From: Chloroflexota bacterium
Lineage (GTDB): Bacteria; Chloroflexota; Anaerolineae; VGOG01
Assembly: GCA_030615705.1 (NCBI GenBank)
Contig: JAUWYT010000143.1
Location: forward strand, 1 to 5,444
DNA length: 5,444 nucleotides
Direction of reading: 5' to 3'
Shown: one piece after another, positions 1-5,444 of the stretch
Numbering within the stretch: the first letter of the stretch is position 1
Layout of the letters: the number at the start of each line of letters is the position of its first letter
Made by a program: the position numbers and the translations under genes
The notes under the pieces: model-generated
Database searches by the model: none
Seen by the model: only the letters and a program-made list of their open reading frames with translations
Told to the model about the DNA's origin: nothing

Positions 1-1051
<1,051 letters not shown>

Positions 1052-1063
1052 AATAAACCTTGT

Positions 1064-1070
1064 CTCCTTT
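1064..1070 (-). promoter_or_regulatory. Shine-Dalgarno region of dhaK
   Basis: AAAGGAG on the minus strand ends 12 nt before the dhaK ATG, which is longer than usual. A second, weaker AAGG (1058-1061) sits 6 nt from the ATG and may be the working contact. The start is also supported by the MKKLIN N-terminus typical of DhaK. Confidence 0.6.
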
Positions 1071-1093
1071 AGATTCTATAGGCAAAGTAGGGA

Positions 1094-1122
1094 GGGGAGG
1101 AGAGGGTTACCCCTCGCTCCCC
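1094..1122 (-). other. Intercistronic hairpin with GUAA tetraloop
   Basis: In the minus-strand RNA, GGGGAG (1122-1117) pairs with CUCCCC (1099-1094), and inside it GAGGG (1115-1111) pairs with CCCUC (1106-1102) around a GUAA loop (1110-1107), a GNRA-class tetraloop. Only a 1x2 internal loop separates the two helices. No U-tract follows on either strand, so it is not an intrinsic terminator. It lies in the glpF-dhaK spacer, where it could stabilise or process the transcript; that role is inferred. Confidence 0.6.
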
Positions 1123-1136
1123 TCTCATTGATAATG

Positions 1137-1151
1137 GCCAACCCCGTTGGC
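1137..1151. repeat. Short perfect inverted repeat in glpF-dhaK spacer
   Basis: GCCAAC and GTTGGC are perfectly complementary six-base arms around a three-base loop. This is the second of three consecutive hairpins between glpF and dhaK. There is no adjoining U-tract and no known function. Confidence 0.5.
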
Positions 1152-1156
1152 ACGTC

Positions 1157-1172
1157 AGCCTAGATATAGGCT
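1157..1172. repeat. Short perfect inverted repeat just after glpF stop
   Basis: AGCCTA and TAGGCT are perfect six-base arms with a four-base loop, 25 nt downstream of the glpF stop codon. It is the first hairpin the transcript would form after glpF. Without a U-tract it is unlikely to terminate; a 3'-end protecting role for the glpF message is an inference. Confidence 0.5.
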
Positions 1173-1197
1173 CGTCTTGGGTTAGCCCTACCGCTTA

Positions 1198-1980
1198 TTA
1201 GTCGGGCAGGTTGGCGGTGACGAAGAAGTCGTAGGTAAAGACGCCTATGACGCCGCCGACGAGAGGCCCAATGATAGGTGCCACCAGCCAGTAGAGGCCG
1301 CTAAAGAGACCCGTGGTTCCTACCAGGACACCGAAGATGCGCGGACCGAGGTCACGGGCGGGGTTGATGGCGTAGCCGCTGGGGCCACCCAGGGAGAGGC
1401 CAACCGCTAGAACAGTGAGGCCCACCAGGAGCGGGCCGAGCTTGCCGGCGCCCCCCTTCTCATCAGTGACCGCCAGGACGCCCCATAGCAGCACTGCCGT
1501 CCCGAAGATCTCGCAGATGAAGGCAGTGAGCAGCGAGTACGACCCGACTGCCGACCCTCCAGCGCCGCCCCAGAAGGCTGAACCGAAAACAGAGCCCGGC
1601 CCGGTGCACCAGACGTTGGGCATGCCAGCCTGCACAAGACCGTCCAGGTAGCACAAGTAAACGCCCAGCGCGCCCAGGAACGCGCCGATCATTTGCGCGA
1701 TCCAGTAGGGGATGACCTTAGCCCAGGAGAAGCCCTTCTTCACGGCCAGTGCCAGCGTGACCGCCGGGTTGATGTGCGCGCCGGAGACACCAGCGGTAAC
1801 GTACACGGCGATAACCACCGCGAAGGCCCATCCGAGGGTTATCGTGTTCCAGTTGTAGCCCGGTGCGGCCAGGCGAGGAGCCAATCCAACGTTGGCCACG
1901 ACGCCATCACCGAGGAGAATCAGGATGAAGGTCCCGAAGACCTCACCAATGAATTCCCCCGACAAACCGTTCTTCTTCAT
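1198..1980 (-). CDS. glpF: Glycerol uptake facilitator (aquaglyceroporin, MIP family)
   Basis: GlpF is an inner-membrane channel that lets glycerol and similar small polyols diffuse into the cell. The 260-aa product has the MIP-family length and alternating hydrophobic segments. Both pore motifs are intact: GAHINPAVT with NPA at 71-73 and GYAINPARD with NPA at 206-208. The second is followed by Arg209 and Asp210, the Asp being the mark of glycerol-permeable members. Aligning with E. coli GlpF by distance from the NPA boxes gives the selectivity filter Trp51, Gly194, Tyr203 and Arg209, against Trp48, Gly191, Phe200 and Arg206, so one filter position is Tyr instead of Phe. ATG at 1980 follows a strong SD (1991-1998) at 10 nt; the gene ends in tandem TAA stops. 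It is first in an apparent glpF-dhaK unit behind a 370-nt leader with an attenuator-like terminator. Dihydroxyacetone may also be a substrate, given its neighbour (inference). Confidence 0.96.
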   Translation of the reverse strand: MKKNGLSGEFIGEVFGTFILILLGDGVVANVGLAPRLAAPGYNWNTITLGWAFAVVIAVYVTAGVSGAHINPAVTLALAVKKGFSWAKVIPYWIAQMIGAFLGALGVYLCYLDGLVQAGMPNVWCTGPGSVFGSAFWGGAGGSAVGSYSLLTAFICEIFGTAVLLWGVLAVTDEKGGAGKLGPLLVGLTVLAVGLSLGGPSGYAINPARDLGPRIFGVLVGTTGLFSGLYWLVAPIIGPLVGGVIGVFTYDFFVTANLPD

Positions 1981-1990
1981 TTTTTGTGCT

Positions 1991-1998
1991 CTCCTTTC
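1991..1998 (-). promoter_or_regulatory. Shine-Dalgarno site of glpF
   Basis: GAAAGGAG on the minus strand ends 10 nt before the glpF ATG. It is strong and fixes the start at MKKNGLSG. Confidence 0.85.
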
Positions 1999-2019
1999 AA
2001 AATGACTTTAGTATGTTTA

Positions 2020-2042
2020 GGCGAACGCTACTTGCGAACGCC
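2020..2042. repeat. 23-bp imperfect dyad, also a direct repeat, upstream of glpF
   Basis: On the plus strand two GCGAACGC units (2021-2028 and 2034-2041) are spaced by TACTT, giving a 13-bp period. With the flanking bases the block GGCGAACGC-TACTT-GCGAACGCC is also an imperfect dyad, mismatched only at the two central bases of each arm. It lies 40-62 bp upstream of the glpF start, inside the leader. It may be a protein-binding site or an RNA hairpin (4 bp, 2x2 U-U internal loop, 3 bp, 5-nt loop). No regulator is identified. Confidence 0.5.
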
Positions 2043-2070
2043 CACTCGATCCTGCTCACCTGTTTGTGGC

Positions 2071-2084
2071 CATCACCTCCTTTC
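2071..2084 (-). promoter_or_regulatory. Near-complete Shine-Dalgarno sequence inside glpF leader
   Basis: The minus strand reads GAAAGGAGGTGAT, a 13-nt perfect complement of the conserved bacterial 16S rRNA 3' tail (AUCACCUCCUUUC). It is about 90 nt upstream of glpF. The only overlapping ATG (2073-2071) is 2 nt from GGAGG and opens a five-codon frame, M-A-T-N-R, ending at 2056. No normally spaced long reading frame follows. It may act as a ribosome standby site, start a micro-ORF, or be chance. Confidence 0.45.
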
Positions 2085-2186
2085 GCATTTTCGGACACCC
2101 TCGGCCTGCCGATGGGAGCCATTACCGCTGCCCTTTGTAGTCGCCCAATCTTCTTTTTGGAAAATCTCAGGCAGGGCCAACAGTTG

Positions 2187-2232
2187 CTAATAAAAACACC
2201 GAGCCAGGGCTACAAAGAGTCCTGTTCGGTGT
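2187..2232 (-). terminator. Rho-independent terminator in the glpF leader
   Basis: In the minus-strand RNA ACACCGA (2232-2226) pairs with UCGGUGU (2202-2196). Inside it CAGG (2224-2221) pairs with CCUG (2207-2204), leaving a 12-nt loop and a small 1x2 bulge. Five Us (2196-2192, overlapping the last stem base), an A, then UU follow immediately. The plus strand has no T-tract, so the direction is minus. It lies between the predicted promoter and glpF, about 120-155 nt from the start of transcription, so some transcripts should end here before glpF. Confidence 0.75.
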
Positions 2233-2353
2233 CAAATAAACCACACTCCTCGAATCTGAGTTGGACGCCAGCAAATGGGGACAACGAACAATGAGGATAA
2301 GCACGTCCCTGTCTCCTGATTGAATGTGACTTTGACGCGGTTGAAGGAGTCAT
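2210..2353 (-). other. Possible 47-aa leader reading frame
   Basis: An ATG at 2353 opens 47 codons (start MTPSTASKSH, end DTEQDSL) to TAG at 2212-2210, which falls in the terminator loop. The ATG is at or one base before the predicted first transcribed base, so any translation would be leaderless; there is no SD. If it were translated, ribosomes would cover the terminator 5' arm. The composition does not look like a known family and there is no run of one regulatory codon. It is recorded because of its position, not its coding quality. Confidence 0.2.
2223..2309 (-). promoter_or_regulatory. Candidate antiterminator and anti-antiterminator pairings in glpF leader
   Basis: UGUUCGUUGU (2290-2281 on the minus strand) is complementary at 9 of 10 positions to ACACCGAACA (2232-2223), the 5' arm of the downstream terminator. 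A flanking C-G pair and a U-G wobble extend the helix. Forming it would prevent the terminator. The same upstream segment overlaps GUCCC (2282-2278), which can pair with GGGAC (2309-2305), a possible third, competing helix of 5 bp. The pattern fits a transcription attenuator. The ligand or protein that decides between the forms cannot be read from the sequence, and I do not recognise a named riboswitch class. Confidence 0.45.
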
Positions 2354-2358
2354 GATAT

Positions 2359-2387
2359 ATTGTAGCACAAATTGAGAGAATTGTCAA
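2359..2387 (-). promoter_or_regulatory. Strong sigma70-type promoter for glpF-dhaK
   Basis: Minus strand: TTGACA (2387-2382), a spacer of exactly 17 bp, then TACAAT (2364-2359) preceded by TGC, giving an extended -10. The -35 is a perfect consensus and the -10 matches 5 of 6. Transcription should start near 2353-2351, giving a leader of about 370 nt before glpF. It sits 28 bp from the end of the degraded GH5 gene and reads toward glpF. Confidence 0.85.
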
Positions 2388-2391
2388 GAGG

Positions 2392-2405
2392 GAATCTTGA
2401 GATTC
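2392..2405. repeat. 14-bp palindrome directly upstream of the glpF -35 box
   Basis: GAATCT and AGATTC are perfect six-base arms around a two-base centre, ending 4 bp before the -35 hexamer; relative to the predicted start it spans about -40 to -53. This is a position often used by transcription factors that touch RNA polymerase. No T-rich tail makes it a terminator for the upstream gene. The regulator is unknown. Confidence 0.5.
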
Positions 2406-2414
2406 TAAAGACGT

Positions 2415-3250
2415 TCACTGTTCAACTGAGAAAGACTGAAGCACCTTCCAAACGGGGTCCCCTTGGTTGTAGTCCAGCTCCCCGCAATAGCCTTGGTCAA
2501 TGTACTGCCAGAGGATCATGCCGTCCACTCCCGCCTCGAAGGATCGCTGCATCCTTTGTATCCCGAATGAAACCAGGCTTCGCCCTTGATGGGATAGTCT
2601 GCCGCCACGTAGGCGTCGAGTACGATGATGAACCTCAGGCCGTACTTGCCACCCAGGCGGATCAACCGTCCTGCGCATGCTCGGGAAAAACGGGGATGCG
2701 GATGACATTTCCGCAGCGAGACAAGAATGAGAGTACTCCCTGCCATTCGCTCTCCGGGAACCACTCTTCGAGTATGTAAGCCACGTTCATGCCTATCAAC
2801 CGAATCTCTCGACCATTGAAAGTGAGCTCGTCACCAGTCCTGACGACGCGATTGGCACAGGGCTCTCCGGATTTGGTAACCAACGATAGAAAGGTCTTCT
2901 TCTCTTCGACCAACTCACCTTCTCCCACGAGCACCAACGGAAAGATGAGCCCGCTTTCCCCCTCGGTTTTATCTGCCTGCATAGCTTGAGACCTCTCAGA
3001 GAGCTCGTTCTCGCTATTAGGACCGGACTTGCTCGGGGGAGAAGCCAGGGACCGTTTCGGTCTCCCCCGAGGTCGGGGGTTCGATCTCAAAGACCCTGCT
3101 CTCCCCGGATGCACTTCCCTCAACCGAAGGGGGTAGAGGGTTTGGACTGCGCTCCTGGTCTGTTGGACTGGACAGGGCCGGAGCACAGCCTATCATGACC
3201 ACCAAAGCCAAACTTACTATCCCCGATAGTATCCAGATTCTCCTCTTCGT
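2415..3250 (-). pseudogene. Degraded GH5-like lipoprotein glycoside hydrolase
   Basis: This is a secreted glycosidase gene in pieces. At 3250 a strong SD (AGGGGAGG, 3258-3265) stands 7 nt before ACG where ATG is expected. The frame then reads KRRIWILSGIVSLALVVMIGC, a textbook lipoprotein signal with the lipobox Cys at 3187-3185, followed by a Pro/Ser/Glu-rich linker to a stop at 3019-3017. A second frame (to 2662) carries the N-terminal catalytic-domain strand (RTGDELTFNGREIRLIGMN, then VIRIPVF). A third (from about 2670 to 2516) carries RLIRLGGKYGLRFIIVLDAY. A fourth (about 2565 to 2415) carries FEAGVDGMILWQYIDQGY, typical of the last strand of GH5-like barrels. About half the expected domain is missing between the third and fourth pieces, including the regions that would hold the acid/base and nucleophile Glu. 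Homopolymer runs lie near some shifts, so one shift could be sequencing error, but the deletion and lost start could not all be. It sits 3 nt behind fmt. Family assignment rests on motif resemblance. Confidence 0.75.
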
Positions 3251-3253
3251 CTG

Positions 3254-4192
3254 CTAGCCTCCCCTACCTAGCACCGAGCCCACAAAATCCCTCTGCCCTC
3301 TGGCGAAGTCTTCGGCATTCAAGGCCCTTTTGCCCGCCAACTGCACCTCACGCAGAAGCAGGGCCCCCTCCGGGGTGGCAACAGCCAGGTTCTCATCCAG
3401 AGCCATCACTTGTCCTGGCTCCCCCTCGCCCGACCAATGGGGCAGTGCCTCGGCTTTGAGCACCTTAAGCAGCTTGCCTCGCCAAAACGTATAGGCGCTG
3501 GGCCAGGGATAATAAGCACGGCAACGCCGCCAGATCTCGACGGCCGATTGGGACCAGTCTATTAGACCGTCCTCCTTGACGATGATCCGGCTGTAGGTGG
3601 CCTGGCTGTGGTCCTGAGGCCGAGGCTCGATCGCACCCGCTAGCCAGCGGGGCAAAGTGTCCATCAGCAGGTCGGCCCCCAGCCCAGCCAACCTAGCGCT
3701 CAGCGAGCCCCGCGTATCCTGGGGGGATATAGAACAGATGGCCTGGGACAAGACAGGCCCGGTGTCCATCCCCTCATCCATCAGCATGATGGTCACCCCT
3801 GTCTCCTCCTCACCCGCCAGGATGGCTGCAGCAACGGGGGCCGCTCCCCGGTGCTTGGGCAGGAGCGAAGCGTGGACATTGAGGCAACCCATGGGTGGGA
3901 TAGCCAGCACCTCGGTCGGTAGTATCTGGCCATAAGCTGCCACCACCATCGCCTCAGGCGCCAAGGCTCCAAGCTCAGCCACGAGGTTGGGCTGGCGCAG
4001 GCGGGGCGGCTGCAGCACTGGCAAACCGTGGGCCAGGGCCACAACCTTCACAGGTGAGGCCTCTACATTGCGACCCCGTCCCGCTCGTCGGTCGGGCCGG
4101 GTGACCACTCCTACCATCTCGTATCGTCCGCTCAGTGCCTTCAAAACGGGCACAGCAAAATCCGGTGTGCCCATGAAGACCAACCTTTCCAT
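3254..4192 (-). CDS. fmt: Methionyl-tRNA formyltransferase
   Basis: Fmt transfers a formyl group from 10-formyltetrahydrofolate to the amino group of initiator Met-tRNA in the cytoplasm, providing fMet-tRNA for translation initiation. The product is 312 aa (E. coli 315). It begins MERLVFMGTPDFAVPVL and has the tRNA-binding flexible loop RPDRRAGRG at about 32-40, the catalytic signature NVHASLLPKHRGAAP with Asn105 and His107, and MDEGMDTG with Asp143, completing the N-H-D triad. The C-terminal OB-fold domain begins near 206 (KEDGLIDW, then RAYYPWPSAY). I chose ATG at 4192 because AGGGGG stands 6 nt before it and the family motif starts at once; the longer GTG start at 4219 adds nine residues, has no SD, and overlaps the predicted -10. 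Its TAG stop is 3 nt before the ACG of the broken glycosidase gene, so the two once formed an operon. The common partner def is not in this window. Confidence 0.97.
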   Translation of the reverse strand: MERLVFMGTPDFAVPVLKALSGRYEMVGVVTRPDRRAGRGRNVEASPVKVVALAHGLPVLQPPRLRQPNLVAELGALAPEAMVVAAYGQILPTEVLAIPPMGCLNVHASLLPKHRGAAPVAAAILAGEEETGVTIMLMDEGMDTGPVLSQAICSISPQDTRGSLSARLAGLGADLLMDTLPRWLAGAIEPRPQDHSQATYSRIIVKEDGLIDWSQSAVEIWRRCRAYYPWPSAYTFWRGKLLKVLKAEALPHWSGEGEPGQVMALDENLAVATPEGALLLREVQLAGKRALNAEDFARGQRDFVGSVLGRGG

Positions 4193-4198
4193 GACTTT

Positions 4199-4204
4199 CC
4201 CCCT
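4199..4204 (-). promoter_or_regulatory. Shine-Dalgarno site of fmt
   Basis: AGGGGG on the minus strand is 6 nt before ATG at 4192. It decides the start in favour of MERLVFMG over the upstream GTG at 4219. Confidence 0.75.
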
Positions 4205-4209
4205 GGGTG

Positions 4210-4238
4210 ATTGTATCACATTTTGAGCTACTGCACAA
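4210..4238 (-). promoter_or_regulatory. Extended -10 promoter for fmt
   Basis: Minus strand: TACAAT (4215-4210) preceded by TGA, an extended -10, with a weak -35 TTGTGC (4238-4233, 3 of 6 matches) at 17 bp. The TGTGnTACAAT block is the same as in the glpF promoter. Transcription would begin about 11-14 nt before the fmt ATG, so the message would start at or just before the SD. The short leader lowers confidence. Confidence 0.5.
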
Positions 4239-4312
4239 AGCCACGATTTGAGATCCAGTCATGATTCAGAATGTCCCACCGGTTTCTCGAATCTACCGCC
4301 AGGCTGCCTGAC

Positions 4313-5444
4313 TTACCGGCCCTGCACCTGAATGGGCGCCAGGAGCAGTCGGTCGGCCACAGCCTCGCCTGCCTGGAAGATCGGTAGCCGTTGCGTGGTG
4401 ACCGGCGAGTAGAAGCCCAACTCCACCTGGTACTCCCCTGCCGGTGCGGTCGGCTCGACTGATAGGCTGTGCCATTGGATGAAAACCTCGCCCGGCTCCC
4501 AGCTCGCCGGCGAGACACCCAAGCCATCGTGGGCTCCCACCACGACGCTGTGGGCATCCAGTAGATGGACGAAGATGGCCAACGGAGGGTTCGCGGCCTG
4601 TAGAACCTGCCAATACGTGAGCAGTTCAATGGTGCCGTTCGAGGTGATGGGCAACTCAGCCGGTATGTACTCGTAGCCCAGGAAGGCCACCTGGTGGTTG
4701 AAGTTGACCGGAGGCGCGAGGGGGTGTCGCAACCCTTGCGGGTCTTCGGGCACGAACTCGACTGCCGGGCTCCAATAGATCGTGGATCTCCGCTGCACGG
4801 CTGCCAACTTCTCGGCCAGCGCGTTGCGGCCTGTCAGCCGATAGATGGCGTAAGACTCGCTGTCGGAAACGTGCAACAGATCGGTATCCTGCCGAAACCG
4901 CTGCCGGAGCGCGGGTGAGAAAGGGAAGACGCCAGGGACAATATAGCTTACCTCTTGCCCTTCGGGCGGCAGGAGAAAGCTGGTGTGATAATCAAACCAT
5001 TTGAGCCGTGCCGCTTCCTTCTCCACCGTGAGTGCCCGTGTCTCGGAGTCCAATTCGTTGAGATGCACGTCCGACAGGCAGACCACCGACTCGGTGGCTT
5101 CCGCTTCCTGGCGGACCACCTCGTAGATGAAAATCGAGTACCCAATCTTGGCCAGCGGCTGCCGTCCCCGGAACCAGGCGAAGAGGTCGTGGTCGGAGAA
5201 GTAAACGCCTTGCAGGTTGGTCGCGCTGATGGCGTACACTCCCGGCGCGGGCCGGAGAGGATTGAAAGCCACACCTGTGACCTGCCCCGGATAGTAGACA
5301 AAGCTGGGCAACAGACGGTGAGGGATGTCGTAACCGTAGGCGCCCGGATACGTGCTCCCGAACCAGCTCAGATACACCTCCTCGATGCCCTCCCGCTCCA
5401 CGTCCTGAGCCTGTCGAAGGGCCACGTACCTCTTCAATCCCTTC
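4313..5444 (-). CDS. GT39/ArnT-like membrane glycosyltransferase, C-terminal part (5' end outside window)
   Basis: Only the last 376 codons are visible. The N-terminal multi-membrane region and catalytic loops, which would use a polyprenyl-phosphate sugar donor in this family, would lie beyond 5444. The first part resembles the extracytoplasmic segment after the last membrane helices in GT39-like proteins: LKRY, then GIEEVYLSWFGSTYPGAYGY and GVYAISATNLQGVY. No long hydrophobic stretch is seen in this portion. A middle segment (about 5060-4760) is less typical. The tail from VNFNHQVAFLGYEY through LTYWQV, FVHLLDAHSVVVGAHDGLG, SWEPGEVF and GEYQVELGFYSP is a beta-sandwich domain that recurs at the ends of such proteins in Chloroflexota. 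A TTG at 5437 is not taken as a start, because the frame runs off the edge and similarity begins before it. A short dispersed repeat is embedded at 5403-5421. Acceptor and product are unknown. Family assignment is from motif memory only. Confidence 0.7.
   Translation of the reverse strand, partial: KGLKRYVALRQAQDVEREGIEEVYLSWFGSTYPGAYGYDIPHRLLPSFVYYPGQVTGVAFNPLRPAPGVYAISATNLQGVYFSDHDLFAWFRGRQPLAKIGYSIFIYEVVRQEAEATESVVCLSDVHLNELDSETRALTVEKEAARLKWFDYHTSFLLPPEGQEVSYIVPGVFPFSPALRQRFRQDTDLLHVSDSESYAIYRLTGRNALAEKLAAVQRRSTIYWSPAVEFVPEDPQGLRHPLAPPVNFNHQVAFLGYEYIPAELPITSNGTIELLTYWQVLQAANPPLAIFVHLLDAHSVVVGAHDGLGVSPASWEPGEVFIQWHSLSVEPTAPAGEYQVELGFYSPVTTQRLPIFQAGEAVADRLLLAPIQVQGR
5403..5421. repeat. Short dispersed repeat (TCCTGAGCCTGTCGAAGGG type) inside the GT39-like gene
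   Basis: These 19 bases match a short sequence I recall as scattered through many Chloroflexota and some other environmental genomes, often translated as LRQAQ. Here it reads in frame as ALRQAQDV within the GT39-like protein and seems to add about five residues between LKR and GIEEVYLS compared with the usual spacing. Only one copy is in the window, so the repeat call rests on recognition. Confidence 0.5.

Noticed and set aside
2072..2084. Plus-strand ATCACCTCCTTTC as a relic of a 16S rRNA 3' end
   Set aside because: The bases before it do not match the conserved 16S helix 45 region, so only the anti-SD-like 13-mer is shared. It is better read as an SD on the minus strand.
1997..2122. Minus-strand 41-aa frame (MAPIGRPRVSE...) ending at the glpF Shine-Dalgarno
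   Set aside because: It has only a weak purine stretch before the ATG, no recognisable motif, and covers the dyad and the strong internal SD. A small gene coupled to glpF is possible but unsupported.
2283..2290. AACGAACA resembling half of an E. coli GlpR operator
   Set aside because: Only one half-site is present and the other arm does not match. The same bases are better explained by the antiterminator pairing.
1693..2294. Two overlapping plus-strand frames across the glpF start and leader
   Set aside because: One overlaps glpF antisense, and the other runs through the terminator and dyad. Their products look like random translation, and neither has a clear SD.
2190..2353. T-box or common metabolite riboswitch in the leader
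   Set aside because: I see no T-box antiterminator consensus and no conserved core of the riboswitch classes I can recall. A covariance-model search would be needed to exclude them firmly.
4193..4219. Upstream GTG start for fmt (nine extra residues)
   Set aside because: It has no SD, overlaps the predicted -10 region, and the Fmt family starts at the MxxxFMGTPDF motif, which begins at the ATG at 4192.
4278..4318. Possible terminator after the GT39-like gene
   Set aside because: CAGGCAGCCTG and a CCGGT/ACCGG pair can fold weakly, but no U-tract follows on the minus strand.

Overview
Every gene supported here lies on the minus strand, so the window reads right to left. GC content is moderately high. 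Three clues suggest a Chloroflexota-like (Anaerolineae-type) bacterium, though no taxonomic marker is present: the GT39-type membrane protein with a C-terminal beta-sandwich tail, a short dispersed repeat often seen in those genomes, and the lipoprotein glycosidase remnant. The assignment is an inference.

Layout, right to left. (1) 5444-4313: the C-terminal part of a GT39/ArnT-like membrane glycosyltransferase, running in from outside the window and carrying a dispersed repeat inside its coding frame. (2) 4192-3254: fmt, methionyl-tRNA formyltransferase, apparently complete, with its own extended -10 promoter and Shine-Dalgarno (SD) site. (3) 3250-2415: directly behind fmt, the ruins of a secreted GH5-like lipoprotein glycosidase. 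Its start codon is ACG, it has at least three frame changes, and its catalytic middle is missing. (4) 2414-1981: a long gene-free regulatory stretch. It holds a near-consensus sigma70 promoter, a palindrome just upstream of the -35 box, a leader with a rho-independent terminator and a competing antiterminator pairing, an unusually complete SD sequence without a well-spaced start codon, and a 23-bp dyad close to the glpF start. (5) 1980-1198: glpF, an aquaglyceroporin. (6) 1197-1052: an intercistronic spacer with three hairpins. (7) 1051-1: dhaK, the dihydroxyacetone-binding subunit of a PTS-type dihydroxyacetone kinase, missing only its last few residues at the window edge.

How it fits together. 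glpF and dhaK look like one transcription unit for three-carbon substrates: GlpF admits glycerol or dihydroxyacetone, and DhaK with DhaL and a phosphodonor (expected beyond position 1) makes dihydroxyacetone phosphate. The most interesting element is the leader. A strong promoter is followed about 120-155 nt downstream by an intrinsic terminator, placed before glpF, whose 5' arm can instead pair with an upstream segment (9 of 10 positions). That is the architecture of a transcription attenuator, analogous in logic to the GlpP-controlled glpFK leader of Bacillus but not obviously related in sequence.
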